Shown here: in pieces, positions 37,614 to 46,746 of the stretch
How positions within the stretch are numbered: position 1 is the stretch's first letter
Layout of the letters: each line of letters starts with the position of its first letter
Source of the DNA: Desulfofarcimen acetoxidans DSM 771
GTDB lineage: Bacteria; Bacillota; Desulfotomaculia; Desulfotomaculales; Desulfofarciminaceae
Direction of reading: 5' to 3'
Assembly (NCBI RefSeq): GCF_000024205.1
Contig: NC_013216.1
Span: 1,364,001-1,428,000 of the forward strand
Length of the DNA: 64,000 nucleotides
Translations under genes and position numbers: made by a program
Notes under the pieces: generated by a model
Told to the model about the DNA's origin: nothing
Seen by the model: the letters and a program-made list of their open reading frames with translations, nothing else
Database searches by the model: none

Positions 37614-38122
37614 TCACATAGACCTCCTGCTTTAAATACCCTAATTTTAGGAAACGATAATAAAGATTTACTTGATTTTAATTGTTATTAATATGAATGT
37701 TTCACTTAAGTCTCATTTTTATACTTTACCCGGTTGGAAAATCAATTGGCAACAAAGTCAATCATTAATCAATAAGTGCCGTAAATTGCTAACGGCACTT
37801 ATTGATTAATGATTGACAAGATTATTTATTAATATTTCTTTTGAAAGCAGCTAAACACCTTTTACTGCCCTAAACAACAGTTTTATCCCCATGATCTTGT
37901 TTTAATAACATTAAAATGGTAGTATAATAAACATACAGATAATTTATATTTCAACATATGGCAGCAGTTTCCTGCATAAAGCTAAAGTACCAAAAGAAAT
38001 TTTTTAAAGTTATCTCTAAGAAAGAAAGCGGGGTGAAAGAAATATAAAGCGACATAGTTGTTAACGCCAGTTTTAATGCGCAGGATTTCTTCAGGCAAAT
38101 AAATATCAGGAGGGTTGCCGTT
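37614..38122. other. Divergent intergenic region with long palindrome
   Basis: The 509-base gap separates two divergent surface-protein genes. It holds the 26-bp inverted repeat listed below and a TATAAT near 37922 with no good -35. No open frame with a fitting start was found. The remainder looks unstructured. Confidence 0.5.
37757..37817. repeat. Perfect 26-bp inverted repeat with 9-base loop
   Basis: The left arm runs 37757-37782, the right 37792-37817, with loop AAATTGCTA. The arms match at all 26 positions, and are only about one-third GC. No T-run follows, so it is not a standard terminator. It could be a cruciform, a regulatory operator pair, the stem of a small RNA or an insertion relic. 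Confidence 0.9.
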
Positions 38123-39718
38123 TTGAAAGTCAAACCGTTTATTATTATTTTCCTCAGTTTGCTCTTATGCTTTAGCGCAGTATTTTCCTCATCTGCAGCG
38201 TTGCTGTCGGCTAAAGACTTACTTATTGATAAAATTAATAATTATAAATTACCATTTAATAAGGATTTCTATAATAAGACGTCAAGTGATATCAGTTTAG
38301 AAATCAATAAGTTTAATGGCACTGTTAAGGAGCAAGCCGGTGACTATACGGGTAGTAAAATTGCCTTTAATGTACAATTGGACGAACCCAATAAGGCTAT
38401 TAAACTAAACTATGATGCAAATATACAAAAAAATAGCTGTAAAGGTGATATCTACTTGACCGAAGACAGGATTATCTTCAGCAAGGATATTATCTCGTTA
38501 ATTAAGAACTTTAATATTGATGAGTTAGACAGTTTTCCTTTGTTAGAACAAGGTCCTGATTACCTTTATATGATAAGCGGCCAGTTAAAACCTGTTTGGG
38601 AGCAGATGCAAAGCTACCAGTCCCAGAAGTTGCCCGTCGAGTATCAGGATTTTATGCTCTTTATTGTTGAAGCTATACCGGACAAGTATATTAACCAGTC
38701 ATCAGGCGAAATAACCATTAAACTGGACCAGTCAGGTTTTGAAGATGTGCTCTACTGTTTGGTAACCAAGGTGTTTAATGAAAAGGAAAGGTTTGCTGAC
38801 ATTATCTATAAAATCAATAAATATACTTTTGAGGCTCAGGGACTTAACCCCGAGGCTGCTAGAAATTTAATAATTTCCGGTTTTGCGGAGATCTCACCTC
38901 CGACCAGGGAGGAAATACACGCTATAGGCAGTTTTTTAGATGTCAGTCTGCTTTATTCTTGTTCACTGCAAACTTATGGAACGGGTAATTTTGAAATAAA
39001 CATGGCAATCAAGGCCCCTGATCAATCCGTGAAAGGCAGTATAGATATTTTATCTAAGTCTGTCACTAATAAAGATAATTACGATGGCTCATATCTAATC
39101 AAAATCAATTTTGAAGATGACAAGAGAAAAACTCTGGACGGCAGCGTTTCCGGGGCTTTTAATTACAAAGCCAGCAGCGCAACGTCAGACATGAAGCTGG
39201 ATCTTACTGCCAAAGACAATGCCGCAGGAGAGGTTTATTTTGATATCGGAGCAACCATTAAATCAAAAGATAAAATAAATCAGGCTTTACAAATAAAAGT
39301 ACCGGAATTAAATACCTCTAACAGTATAAATATTACAGATATAATGCCGGCTCCAGGCAAAACGAATCAACAGGTAAAGGATATTTTTATTGACGGGAAA
39401 AGAATCGATTGCCCCGTGAATCCTAAAATAGCTGAAAAAGGCATTATGCTGCCTGTAAGAATTATTTCCGAGGCTTTAGGTTATCAAGTTAATTGGATTG
39501 AGCCCAATGAAATTAGTATTACCGGTAAGAACAAGGTTATTACTTTGTTTGTGAACCAAAAGACTTATACTGTCAACGGTCAAGAAAAAGAACTTGAGAT
39601 GGCGCCATATGTTGAAAACAATAGCACCATGGTTTTAATGGATTTCATATCGCAAGAGTTGGGTGTTTCTATTAACCTGTCAGGTGGCAACTTGTATATT
39701 ATAAAAGCCCAGGAATAG
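38123..39718 (+). CDS. Secreted protein with C-terminal copper-amine-oxidase-like stalk domain
   Basis: The 531-residue protein has a signal peptide (IIIFLSLLLCFSAVFSSSAALLS) and a long beta-rich middle. Its last 110 residues are a copper amine oxidase N-terminal-like stalk domain (KGIMLPVRIISEALGYQVNW). The middle is homologous to the membrane protein at 50648-51817, sharing the pattern PDKY-Q-S, a LVxKVxN and the PELNTSNSINI end. Function is unknown; stalk domains bind cell wall or surface. The start TTG 38123 follows AGGAGGG. Confidence 0.8.
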   Translation: MKVKPFIIIFLSLLLCFSAVFSSSAALLSAKDLLIDKINNYKLPFNKDFYNKTSSDISLEINKFNGTVKEQAGDYTGSKIAFNVQLDEPNKAIKLNYDANIQKNSCKGDIYLTEDRIIFSKDIISLIKNFNIDELDSFPLLEQGPDYLYMISGQLKPVWEQMQSYQSQKLPVEYQDFMLFIVEAIPDKYINQSSGEITIKLDQSGFEDVLYCLVTKVFNEKERFADIIYKINKYTFEAQGLNPEAARNLIISGFAEISPPTREEIHAIGSFLDVSLLYSCSLQTYGTGNFEINMAIKAPDQSVKGSIDILSKSVTNKDNYDGSYLIKINFEDDKRKTLDGSVSGAFNYKASSATSDMKLDLTAKDNAAGEVYFDIGATIKSKDKINQALQIKVPELNTSNSINITDIMPAPGKTNQQVKDIFIDGKRIDCPVNPKIAEKGIMLPVRIISEALGYQVNWIEPNEISITGKNKVITLFVNQKTYTVNGQEKELEMAPYVENNSTMVLMDFISQELGVSINLSGGNLYIIKAQE

Positions 39719-39769
39719 AATTTAGTTAATGGATTGATTGAAAAGCAAGACATAGCTTATAAAATCTTA

Positions 39770-39814
39770 AAACAAACCCGTATCACCTAAGATAAAGTGG
39801 TACGGGTTTGTTTT
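39770..39814. terminator. Bidirectional-looking terminator after the secreted protein
   Basis: A 17-bp stem, from 39770-39786 and 39797-39813, with one G-T pair, ends in TTTT on the plus side and has A-runs on the other, so it may end transcripts from both sides. Repeat copy C follows its T-tract directly. Confidence 0.85.
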
Positions 39815-39885
39815 ACTCCAGAAATTATGCTTATGATGGCTCTGTGGATAAGTCATTGTTTAATGTGAGTGCAAATTTATATTTG
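39815..39885 (+). repeat. Intergenic repeat, copy C (left part only)
   Basis: The copy reads ACTCCAGAAATTATGCTTATGA, then a TGTGGATAA (39843-39851) and ends GTGCAAATTTATAT. It lacks the second hairpin and the exact right arm of copies A and B. It lies right after the terminator T-tract and just before the 3' end of the sulfite reductase gene. Confidence 0.75.
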
Positions 39886-39886
39886 A

Positions 39887-40540
39887 CTACAGCAGCAGTT
39901 TTTTGAATTCATCTAAACCAATACGTTCGATGAGATTGCCAATTCTCTCACCTTTTTTAGCCTGTTCGCCGTATACTTCAATTATTTTACTAATTAATTC
40001 TAGAGCTTGTTCATCAGTCAGACCTTCTGTAATCTGATCGGCAATTCTGGGACGTGCTCCGGCGCTGCCGCCTGCAACCAGGGTCCAGCCGGCGGCTTTA
40101 CCTAAAAGACCGATATCACGCACTTTGGGTTCGGCGCAACTTAAAGGACAACCGGAAACACCGATTTTTACTTTGCCGGGCAGTGCTTTACCGGAGAACA
40201 TTTCATCAATTTTAATCCCAAGCTGCAAAGAATTCTGTTGGCCGTTTTTGCATACCGCATTGCCAGGGCAGACTTGTACACTACGTACAACCGAACCGGT
40301 AGCAGGAGCCGGTTCCATGCCCAGGTCAGTCCAAATAGCCTCAATATCTTCCGCTTTCATGCCGACGAGGGCCAATCTCTGGGCGCTGGTAAGCTTAACA
40401 ATAGGTATATTATACTTCTCTACTGTAGCGGTTAATTTTTTTAATGTCGCTAGATCCAGAAGACCTCCCTTTATTTTAGGTACGATAGCGTAAGTTTGAC
40501 CGTCTCGCTGCAGTATTGCTCCTCTTGGTTTATCCGACAT
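39887..40540 (-). CDS. Small assimilatory-type sulfite reductase-like protein
   Basis: The 217-residue protein has one nitrite/sulfite reductase ferredoxin-like half and one siroheme/4Fe-4S domain. The cluster cysteines are CPGNAVC and CPLSC, spaced as C-x5-C and C-x3-C. Its length fits the low-molecular-weight sulfite reductase of Desulfovibrio vulgaris and some methanogens. The frame opens at 40684, but the GGAGGCAGCAAT ribosome binding site makes ATG 40540 the start. It probably reduces sulfite to sulfide with a low-potential donor; detoxification is an alternative role. Confidence 0.88.
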   Translation of the reverse strand: MSDKPRGAILQRDGQTYAIVPKIKGGLLDLATLKKLTATVEKYNIPIVKLTSAQRLALVGMKAEDIEAIWTDLGMEPAPATGSVVRSVQVCPGNAVCKNGQQNSLQLGIKIDEMFSGKALPGKVKIGVSGCPLSCAEPKVRDIGLLGKAAGWTLVAGGSAGARPRIADQITEGLTDEQALELISKIIEVYGEQAKKGERIGNLIERIGLDEFKKLLL

Positions 40541-40702
40541 ATTGCTGCCTCCTCGACTGAAATTTATAGTATCATAATAAGTTGTTTTCTCTGATTTTTC
40601 AATGATATTGATCACATTATATAAATTAAAATTTTGTTTTACTTTAATTATATCGCTGTGGTATATTATGGTGGTTAACGGCAACGGAAAGTGGGGATTA
40701 AA

Positions 40703-41167
40703 ATGAGCCAGGTAGAGATATATACTGACGGTGCCTGCAGCGGCAATCCCGGTCCCGGAGGCTATGGTGTAGTTTTAAAATACGGGGATAAGATAAAAGA
40801 ACTGTCTGCCGCTTACCGGAAAACGACTAATAACCGGATGGAGATATTAGCTGCCATTATTGGTCTGGAGGCTTTAAGGAGACCTTGCACGGTTACACTC
40901 TATAGTGACAGCCAGTATCTGGTCAATGCCATGACCAAGGGCTGGGTTAAACGCTGGAAGGCTAATAACTGGATGCGCAACAAACAGGAGGCTGCAAAAA
41001 ATATTGATCTATGGGAGAGAATGCTGCCCTTGCTGGAGCAGCACCAGGTTGATTGGGTCTGGGTGAAGGGTCATGCAGATAACTACTACAACAACCGCTG
41101 TGATTTTTTAGCTGTCAGGGCAATTAAGGAACAGGCGCTTTTAGAGGATGAAGGTTTTAAAAAATAG
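40703..41167 (+). CDS. rnhA: Ribonuclease HI
   Basis: RNase HI cuts RNA in RNA-DNA hybrids. The 154-residue protein has IYTDGACSGNPGPGG, NRMEILAAIIGLEAL, YSDSQYLVNA and VKGHADNYYNNRCDFLA, which provide the Asp-Glu-Asp-Asp site. GTG 40691 is in frame; ATG 40703 begins the family opening. It is followed 27 bases later by hslO in one probable unit. Confidence 0.96.
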   Translation: MSQVEIYTDGACSGNPGPGGYGVVLKYGDKIKELSAAYRKTTNNRMEILAAIIGLEALRRPCTVTLYSDSQYLVNAMTKGWVKRWKANNWMRNKQEAAKNIDLWERMLPLLEQHQVDWVWVKGHADNYYNNRCDFLAVRAIKEQALLEDEGFKK

Positions 41168-41194
41168 TGTTTTACGCTAAATTAAGGAGGAAGC

Positions 41195-42076
41195 ATGCAG
41201 GATTATCTTATTCGAGCTGTTGGAAAAAAGGGGCAGTTTCGTGTTATTGCCGCTGTGACAACCGGTTTGGTAGAGGAAGCCAGGCGCAGGCACAGTACCT
41301 GGCCCGTGGCGTCCGCAGCTCTGGGCAGAACTTTAACTGCCGGGCTTTTGCTGGGAGCCAATTTAAAAGGCGATGATTTGTTGACTGTTAGAGTTAGGGG
41401 TGACGGTCCGTTGGGAGCCATAATAGTCTCAGCTAATGGTCACGGTGATGTGCGCGGCTATGTGCAAAATCCGCAGATTCATGTGCCGGGCATTAGGCCG
41501 GGCAAACTAGGGGTAGGAAATGCTGTGGGGAAGGGGACCCTCTCTGTTTCTAAGGACTTGGGCTTAAGAGAACCTTTTACAGGCAGTGTTGAATTAGTCA
41601 GCGGTGAAATAGGTGAGGATATAGCTTATTATCTACTGGCCTCTGAGCAAACACCCTCTGCAGTATCATTAGGTGTGCTGGTGGAAACAGACAATAGTGT
41701 GCGGGCCGCAGGCGGGTTAATTGTCCAACTTTTGCCGGGAGCAGAAGAAAACATGTTGGCTGAGCTGGAGGATTGTTTAAATAGGTTGCCGCCTATAAGC
41801 AGTCTGGTCAATGAAGGAAAAATCCCTGAGGAGATAGTAAAACTGGCGCTTGGCAATTTGGATATAGATATTATAGATAATACTCCGGTGCGCTTTTACT
41901 GTTCTTGTACCAGGGAAAGAATTGAGCGCATGCTGGCGGGCCTGGGTGAACAGGAGTTGAGAGATATTTATGAAACAACAGGGCAGGTTGAGGTAATTTG
42001 CCACTTCTGTGGGGAGAAATATAATATTCAGGAGCAGGAGTTAGGTAAATTGTTGCAGGATATTAAGAAAGAATGA
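41195..42076 (+). CDS. hslO: Redox-regulated chaperone Hsp33
   Basis: Hsp33 holds unfolded proteins when oxidised. The 293-residue protein has the standard fold and the C-terminal zinc site YCSCTRERIERML ... CHFCGEKY, i.e. CxC and CxxC, the redox switch. The start is ATG 41195 after AAGGAGGAAGC. In an anaerobe it would serve in oxidative stress. It lies between rnhA and apgM, all co-oriented. Confidence 0.95.
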   Translation: MQDYLIRAVGKKGQFRVIAAVTTGLVEEARRRHSTWPVASAALGRTLTAGLLLGANLKGDDLLTVRVRGDGPLGAIIVSANGHGDVRGYVQNPQIHVPGIRPGKLGVGNAVGKGTLSVSKDLGLREPFTGSVELVSGEIGEDIAYYLLASEQTPSAVSLGVLVETDNSVRAAGGLIVQLLPGAEENMLAELEDCLNRLPPISSLVNEGKIPEEIVKLALGNLDIDIIDNTPVRFYCSCTRERIERMLAGLGEQELRDIYETTGQVEVICHFCGEKYNIQEQELGKLLQDIKKE

Positions 42077-42133
42077 AGAATATTTCATAATAACTCCCGG
42101 GATTAAGTGATTTTTAGGATAGGAGATAAAGCT

Positions 42134-43342
42134 ATGAAATATTTGATACTTTTAGGTGACGGTATGGCCGATTATAAAATACCTGAGTTGGGAGATAAAA
42201 CACCACTGCAATATGCTAAAACGCCGCATATGGATTACCTGGCTGCCAACGGAGAAATAGGCCAGGTCTGGACGGTGCCTGAGGGTTTTCCTCCGGGAAG
42301 TGACGTGGCCAACCTCTCAGCTATGGGCTATAATCCTAAAACTTGCTACTCGGGCCGCTCACCGCTGGAAGCTTACAGCATGGGTATTATCATGAGTGAA
42401 ACCGATGTTTCTTTTCGCACCAATCTGGTCACTCTGACCGAAGAGCCGGAAGAATACGAGCAAAAAACTATTCTCGACCATAGTTCAGATGAAATAACTA
42501 CGGAAGAAGCCAGGGAGTTAATAGGGGAAATAAGAAAACACCTGTCTACCGAAGAATTGCAGTTTTTTGCCGGTATCAGCTACAGGCATTTATTGATATG
42601 GAAGAACGGGCACCTGGATATAGAACTGACACCGCCTCACGATATACCCGGGAGATGTATTGCGGATTACCTGCCCAAAGGCCCGCACAGCCGGGTACTG
42701 TTGGAGATGATGAAAAAGAGCTATGTTTTGTTGAATGATCACCCGGTAAACAGGAGCAGGCGCAGGAATAACCTGCGTCCTGCCAATTCCATTTGGTTTT
42801 GGGGTGAAGGCAAGAAGCCCTCAATGGAAAACTTTTATAAGAAATACGGGCTTAAAGGCTCAGTCATTTCAGCTGTTGATTTAATCATGGGACTTGGCAA
42901 GTGTGCCGGCATGGATGTGGTTAAAGTGGAAGGGGCGACGGGCGGTACACATACAAATTTTAGAGGAAAGGCTCTGGCTGCTCTGGAGGAACTGAAGAAA
43001 GGCAAGGATTTTGTTTATATTCACGTAGAAGCCCCGGATGAAGCCGGACACAGGGGGGAACTGGATACCAAGATAAAAACCATAGAAGAAATAGACGGGC
43101 AAATGCTGTCTGTTTTGCTGCCGGGGCTGGAGGAATTCGATGATTACAAAATAATGCTGCTTCCGGATCATCCTACCCCGCTGGCTATCAGAACGCACAC
43201 CAAAGACCCTGTACCCTTTGCTATTCTGCGCAAGGGTGTGAAGAAACAGAGCAATGTCACCTACTGTGAAGAGGATGCAGCGAAAAGCGGCTTAAAATTT
43301 GCTGCCGGGCATGAGTTGATGAATTACTTTATCAACGGTTAA
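42134..43342 (+). CDS. apgM: Cofactor-independent phosphoglycerate mutase, archaeal type (or homoserine kinase-like)
   Basis: The 402-residue protein has the alkaline phosphatase fold of ApgM: LLGDGMADYKI at the N-terminus, NLSAMGYNPKTCYSGRSPLEAYSMGI with the catalytic Ser, VHVEAPDEAGH-like metal ligands (HVEAPDEAGHRGE) and LLPDHPTPL. The archaeal-type family includes phosphoglycerate mutase and a proposed homoserine kinase. No threonine genes lie near, so the first is preferred. The start is ATG 42134 after AGGAG; 42107 is upstream in frame. Confidence 0.88.
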   Translation: MKYLILLGDGMADYKIPELGDKTPLQYAKTPHMDYLAANGEIGQVWTVPEGFPPGSDVANLSAMGYNPKTCYSGRSPLEAYSMGIIMSETDVSFRTNLVTLTEEPEEYEQKTILDHSSDEITTEEARELIGEIRKHLSTEELQFFAGISYRHLLIWKNGHLDIELTPPHDIPGRCIADYLPKGPHSRVLLEMMKKSYVLLNDHPVNRSRRRNNLRPANSIWFWGEGKKPSMENFYKKYGLKGSVISAVDLIMGLGKCAGMDVVKVEGATGGTHTNFRGKALAALEELKKGKDFVYIHVEAPDEAGHRGELDTKIKTIEEIDGQMLSVLLPGLEEFDDYKIMLLPDHPTPLAIRTHTKDPVPFAILRKGVKKQSNVTYCEEDAAKSGLKFAAGHELMNYFING

Positions 43343-43373
43343 AAGGCTGTCTTAAAATCAGAATAATAAATAT

Positions 43374-43406
43374 GCCCGTACATTTTGGTGGTACGGGCGT
43401 ATTTTA
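43374..43406. terminator. Terminator between apgM and the convergent kinase
   Basis: GCCCGTAC (43374-43381) and GTACGGGC (43391-43398) pair across ATTTTGGTG, with a T-rich tail. It is placed 32 bases after the apgM stop and before the convergent histidine kinase. Confidence 0.8.
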
Positions 43407-43437
43407 TGAGTTTTATTAACTGTATTTTTCTTTTGGG

Positions 43438-44814
43438 TCAGTTTTTTATATTTTCATGCAAAGGCAACCGGACGGTAAACTCAGAGCCCTGGCCTAAAGT
43501 ACTCTTAACCTCGATTCTGGCATCATGCTGCTCGGCAATCCACCTAGCGATGGAGAGTCCCAGTCCTGTTCCTCTGGATCCCCTTGATTGGTCGATCCGG
43601 TAGAACCGTTCAAAGATTTGTTCCAGGTTTTCTTCTGCAATACCTGTCCCTGTATCTATAACGGCAATGCAGGCTTCTTTATCTGCCAGTTCTGTTTTAA
43701 GCAGCACGGAACCGCCCGGTTCTGTGTATTTAAATGCGTTGTCCAATAAAATTAAGATTAGCTTGGCCAGGTATTCTTTATTGCCATAAACATAATTGTC
43801 CTCGCTAACAAAAATATTAGTTGCTTCAAGATTAACCGGGCCGGCCAGTTTTTCTGCCCGGTGAATTACATCAGCCAGCAATTCCCGGAGTGATACAAGC
43901 TCTTCGCTCATTTTCTGCCCGGCGTCAGCCCGGGCCAGGGACAGCAAGTCCTCAACCAACCAGGACATTCTCCTGGACTCCTCCGAAATATCCGCCAGTG
44001 CCTCAGTTCTTATTTCAGGCTCGGCATCTCCCATTTGCTGCAGCAATTCTATATTGCCCCTGATGATAGTCAAGGGTGTGCGTAACTCATGTGAGGCATC
44101 AGCCAGAAAGCGCTTTTGCGAGCGGTAGGACTGGTCCAGTTTCTGATAGGCAAAGTTCAGTCTCTCCAGCATGGCGTTAATGGTTTCAGCCAGACGTGCC
44201 AGTTCATCTCCTGGTCCGTCATATTTGATACGCCGGTTTAAATCATGTGCTTCTTGAATGGCCGAGGCTGTTTTGGTTATTTCATCAATTGGCCGCAGTG
44301 CGGTACGGGCCAGGAGCCAGCCCAGTGTACCTGCCAGTACCACAGTTACACCGCTGCCGGTAAAAAGAATAAAACGAAGCCGACTGAGCGGTGTTTCAAT
44401 AGCCACCAGGGATTGACCCACCTGTAAAACTCCGATAAACTTCCCCCCCAAAATTAAAGGCAGGTTATAAATGCGCAGGGGTTGCTCGCCCGAGTAAACC
44501 GTCTCATAAAAAGCGTTGCCCTGGCTTGCCTTTTTCATGGTTGACGCACCGAGAGGAAAAGCCTGCCGTCCCAGATTATGCGAGCTGGCTTTTAGCACTC
44601 CGTGGGCATCAATTACCTGCAAATAAGTGTTAGGAGAAGCGAAAACATCTATATCAGGCAGGATGATTTGTTGCAACGGAAAATCAAAAGGACCGATAAT
44701 GGTAATGGATTGAACTACCTTTTTAGCCCTTCCGGCTATGGAGGTATCAATTTCCGAAACCAGCATTTGCCTTAAAAAAACATATACCAGCATGCCGAAC
44801 AAAAGAAGAGTCAA
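43438..44814 (-). CDS. Sensor histidine kinase, CusS/HAMP type
   Basis: The kinase has a N-terminal membrane helix, an extracytoplasmic domain of about 140 residues, a second helix, a HAMP domain (RTALRPIDEITKTASAI), the phosphoacceptor site FLADASHELRTPLTII, and HATPase boxes (DNAFKYTEPGG, DTGTGIAEENL, GLGLSIARWIAEQH). The frame remains open 5' of TTG 44814 through residues ISIRLRLTLWYSSVLS, typical of this family's first residues. No ATG, GTG or TTG is present there. ATT 44883 is in frame, overlapping the regulator's stop. It pairs with the upstream response regulator, followed by htrA on the same strand. Confidence 0.88.
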   Translation of the reverse strand: MTLLLFGMLVYVFLRQMLVSEIDTSIAGRAKKVVQSITIIGPFDFPLQQIILPDIDVFASPNTYLQVIDAHGVLKASSHNLGRQAFPLGASTMKKASQGNAFYETVYSGEQPLRIYNLPLILGGKFIGVLQVGQSLVAIETPLSRLRFILFTGSGVTVVLAGTLGWLLARTALRPIDEITKTASAIQEAHDLNRRIKYDGPGDELARLAETINAMLERLNFAYQKLDQSYRSQKRFLADASHELRTPLTIIRGNIELLQQMGDAEPEIRTEALADISEESRRMSWLVEDLLSLARADAGQKMSEELVSLRELLADVIHRAEKLAGPVNLEATNIFVSEDNYVYGNKEYLAKLILILLDNAFKYTEPGGSVLLKTELADKEACIAVIDTGTGIAEENLEQIFERFYRIDQSRGSRGTGLGLSIARWIAEQHDARIEVKSTLGQGSEFTVRLPLHENIKN

Positions 44815-44870
44815 GCTTAATACACTGCTGTACCAGAGGGTTAAACGCAGACGTATGGAAATATTGTTCT

Positions 44871-45554
44871 TTATTCTTTTAATACATAACCTGCTCCTCT
44901 CACTGTATGAATAAGGCGCTTTTCACCGCAAGCCTCCAATTTATTTCTCAGCATGACAATATAAACTTCCAAAACATTTGATTCGCCCTGGTAATCATAA
45001 CCCCATATTCTTTCCATGATCAATTCCTTGTTGAGTACCAGTCGGGGGTTTTCCATAAAAAGCTTTAACAGTTCATATTCCCTGGCAGTTGGATTAAGCT
45101 GTCTTTTATTTCTGAATACCTCTCTGGTGCCGGTATCCATGGACAAATCGGCATAACTGAGTATTGCCGGCTGAGCTTCCGTTTTACCGCTCCTGCGCAG
45201 CAGCGCGCGGATCCTGGCCAGTAACTCAGTCATGGCAAAAGGTTTGACCAGGTAATCATCGGCTCCCAAATCAAGCCCTTTTACTCTGTCTTCCACTTCA
45301 TCCCTGGCGGTCAACATTAAAACGGGTAAATCATAGTATTCCCTGATTTGCCCGCAGACTTGCCAGCCATCCAGACCGGGCATCATCACGTCCAGAATTA
45401 CTAAATCAAAATGATTATTTTCTAAGAGAGTAATCCCTGCCTTTCCGTCATTGGCTGCTTCAACCGTATATCCGTTAAAAAGAAGAGTTCTCTTTAACAA
45501 AGCTGTGATCCTGGGATCATCATCTATAACCAAAATATTGCTTGACAAGTTCAA
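44871..45554 (-). CDS. Response regulator, OmpR family
   Basis: The 227-residue protein has a receiver domain (VIDDDPRITALLKRT, phosphoacceptor in DLVILDVMMPG, ADDYLVKPFAM with the Lys) and an OmpR winged helix (NPTAREYELLKLFMENP, VRGAGYVLKE). It is directly followed by the histidine kinase, with overlap. It starts 52 bases after the HtrA-family gene ends, all co-oriented on the minus strand, so it may control that protease. Confidence 0.94.
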   Translation of the reverse strand: MNLSSNILVIDDDPRITALLKRTLLFNGYTVEAANDGKAGITLLENNHFDLVILDVMMPGLDGWQVCGQIREYYDLPVLMLTARDEVEDRVKGLDLGADDYLVKPFAMTELLARIRALLRRSGKTEAQPAILSYADLSMDTGTREVFRNKRQLNPTAREYELLKLFMENPRLVLNKELIMERIWGYDYQGESNVLEVYIVMLRNKLEACGEKRLIHTVRGAGYVLKE

Positions 45555-45606
45555 CCCCTCCGTTACTTAGCAGCCATAAGGAAACGCTAACCCTAATTAT
45601 ATCTTA

Positions 45607-46746
45607 CTACTGGCTGTTCTTGTCCTCAATAGTTGCCGTCAGAAAAATATTGTTTTTGTTTCTGACAACTACCATTACGGCGGTATCTCCCACCTTGCTT
45701 TTCTGAACGCAATCAATCAGCTTTTGTTCATTATCGATTTGTGTATCATTGTACTTGATAATAACATCCCCCCTCTGCAGTCCGGCTTTTTCCGCCGGGC
45801 CGCCGGAAGAGACACTGCCGACCAGCGCTCCCTGAGTGTTTTGCAAGCCCAGAGCGTCAGCCAGCTCCTGAGTTAATGCCTGTACAGATACTCCCAGCCA
45901 GGGATGCTTCAATTGTCCGGTTTCCAGATCATTTAGTACTGCCTGGACAGTATTGCTGGGTATAGCAAAGCCGATACCCTGCGCGCTGGCATTGATGGCT
46001 GTATTTATACCGATTACCTCGCCCTTCAAGTTGAGGAGCGGGCCGCCGCTGTTGCCGGGGTTAATGGATGCGTCAGTTTGCAATAGGTTTTTATAATGCC
46101 TGTCTTCAATATCCACCGGGCGGCTTTTAGCGCTGACCACACCTACAGTTACAGTATGATCAAGCCCGTAAGGATTACCGATAGCCACTACCCAGTCAGC
46201 AACCCTGGTATTGTCGGAATTGCCAAGCTTTAAAACCGGTAAATCCTTAGTCGGTTCAATTTTTAACACGGCTAAATCCAGATCTTTATCTTTACCAACC
46301 AGTTTGGCGGTTAGGGGATTTTTATCATTATCCAGTAATACTTCTATCTTGCTGGCGCCGTCGATGACATGCTCGTTGGTCAAAATCAAGCCTTCTTTAG
46401 AAATAATAAAGCCGGAGCCAATACCGTGCTGTACTTCGGTTCTGCTCGGCACTTGATATTGATGACCGAAAAACTCCCTGAAGAACGGGTCACTAAACAG
46501 GGGATTGACACCGGTAACCTGCTGCTCAACGGTGGTGTTTATTTTTACCACTGCTGAACTGGCTTTATCCACCATATCAGCTATGGTGTTTGGGCCGACT
46601 GCCGGCATGCTGATGGTTTGTGCCGTATTGCCTGTGTCTTCTTCGGCGGAAGACCTTTTGGCTGTGATCGTAGCGGCTATGACAGTGAAGATCAGGATAA
46701 CCAGAAGTAAATTAGTTAAAGTTATTTTTCTGTTTTTAAATACCAC
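45607..46746 (-). CDS. HtrA/DegP-type serine protease with one PDZ domain
   Basis: The 379-residue protein has a membrane anchor (LTNLLLVILIFTVIAATI), a trypsin-like domain with triad His in LTNEHVIDG, Asp in DLDLAVLKI and Ser in NPGNSGGPL, and a C-terminal PDZ (KAGLQRGDVIIKYNDTQI). It degrades or refolds damaged envelope proteins. It is first in a run with a response regulator and sensor kinase, a typical envelope-stress set (CssRS-like). Confidence 0.94.
   Translation of the reverse strand: MVFKNRKITLTNLLLVILIFTVIAATITAKRSSAEEDTGNTAQTISMPAVGPNTIADMVDKASSAVVKINTTVEQQVTGVNPLFSDPFFREFFGHQYQVPSRTEVQHGIGSGFIISKEGLILTNEHVIDGASKIEVLLDNDKNPLTAKLVGKDKDLDLAVLKIEPTKDLPVLKLGNSDNTRVADWVVAIGNPYGLDHTVTVGVVSAKSRPVDIEDRHYKNLLQTDASINPGNSGGPLLNLKGEVIGINTAINASAQGIGFAIPSNTVQAVLNDLETGQLKHPWLGVSVQALTQELADALGLQNTQGALVGSVSSGGPAEKAGLQRGDVIIKYNDTQIDNEQKLIDCVQKSKVGDTAVMVVVRNKNNIFLTATIEDKNSQ

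Noticed and set aside
35838-43406. Similar terminator stems (ACCCGTATCACC type) at 35881, 39770 and 43374 as a repeat family
   Set aside because: They share a GC-rich stem, but the similarity is short and limited to the stem, so common terminator composition explains it.
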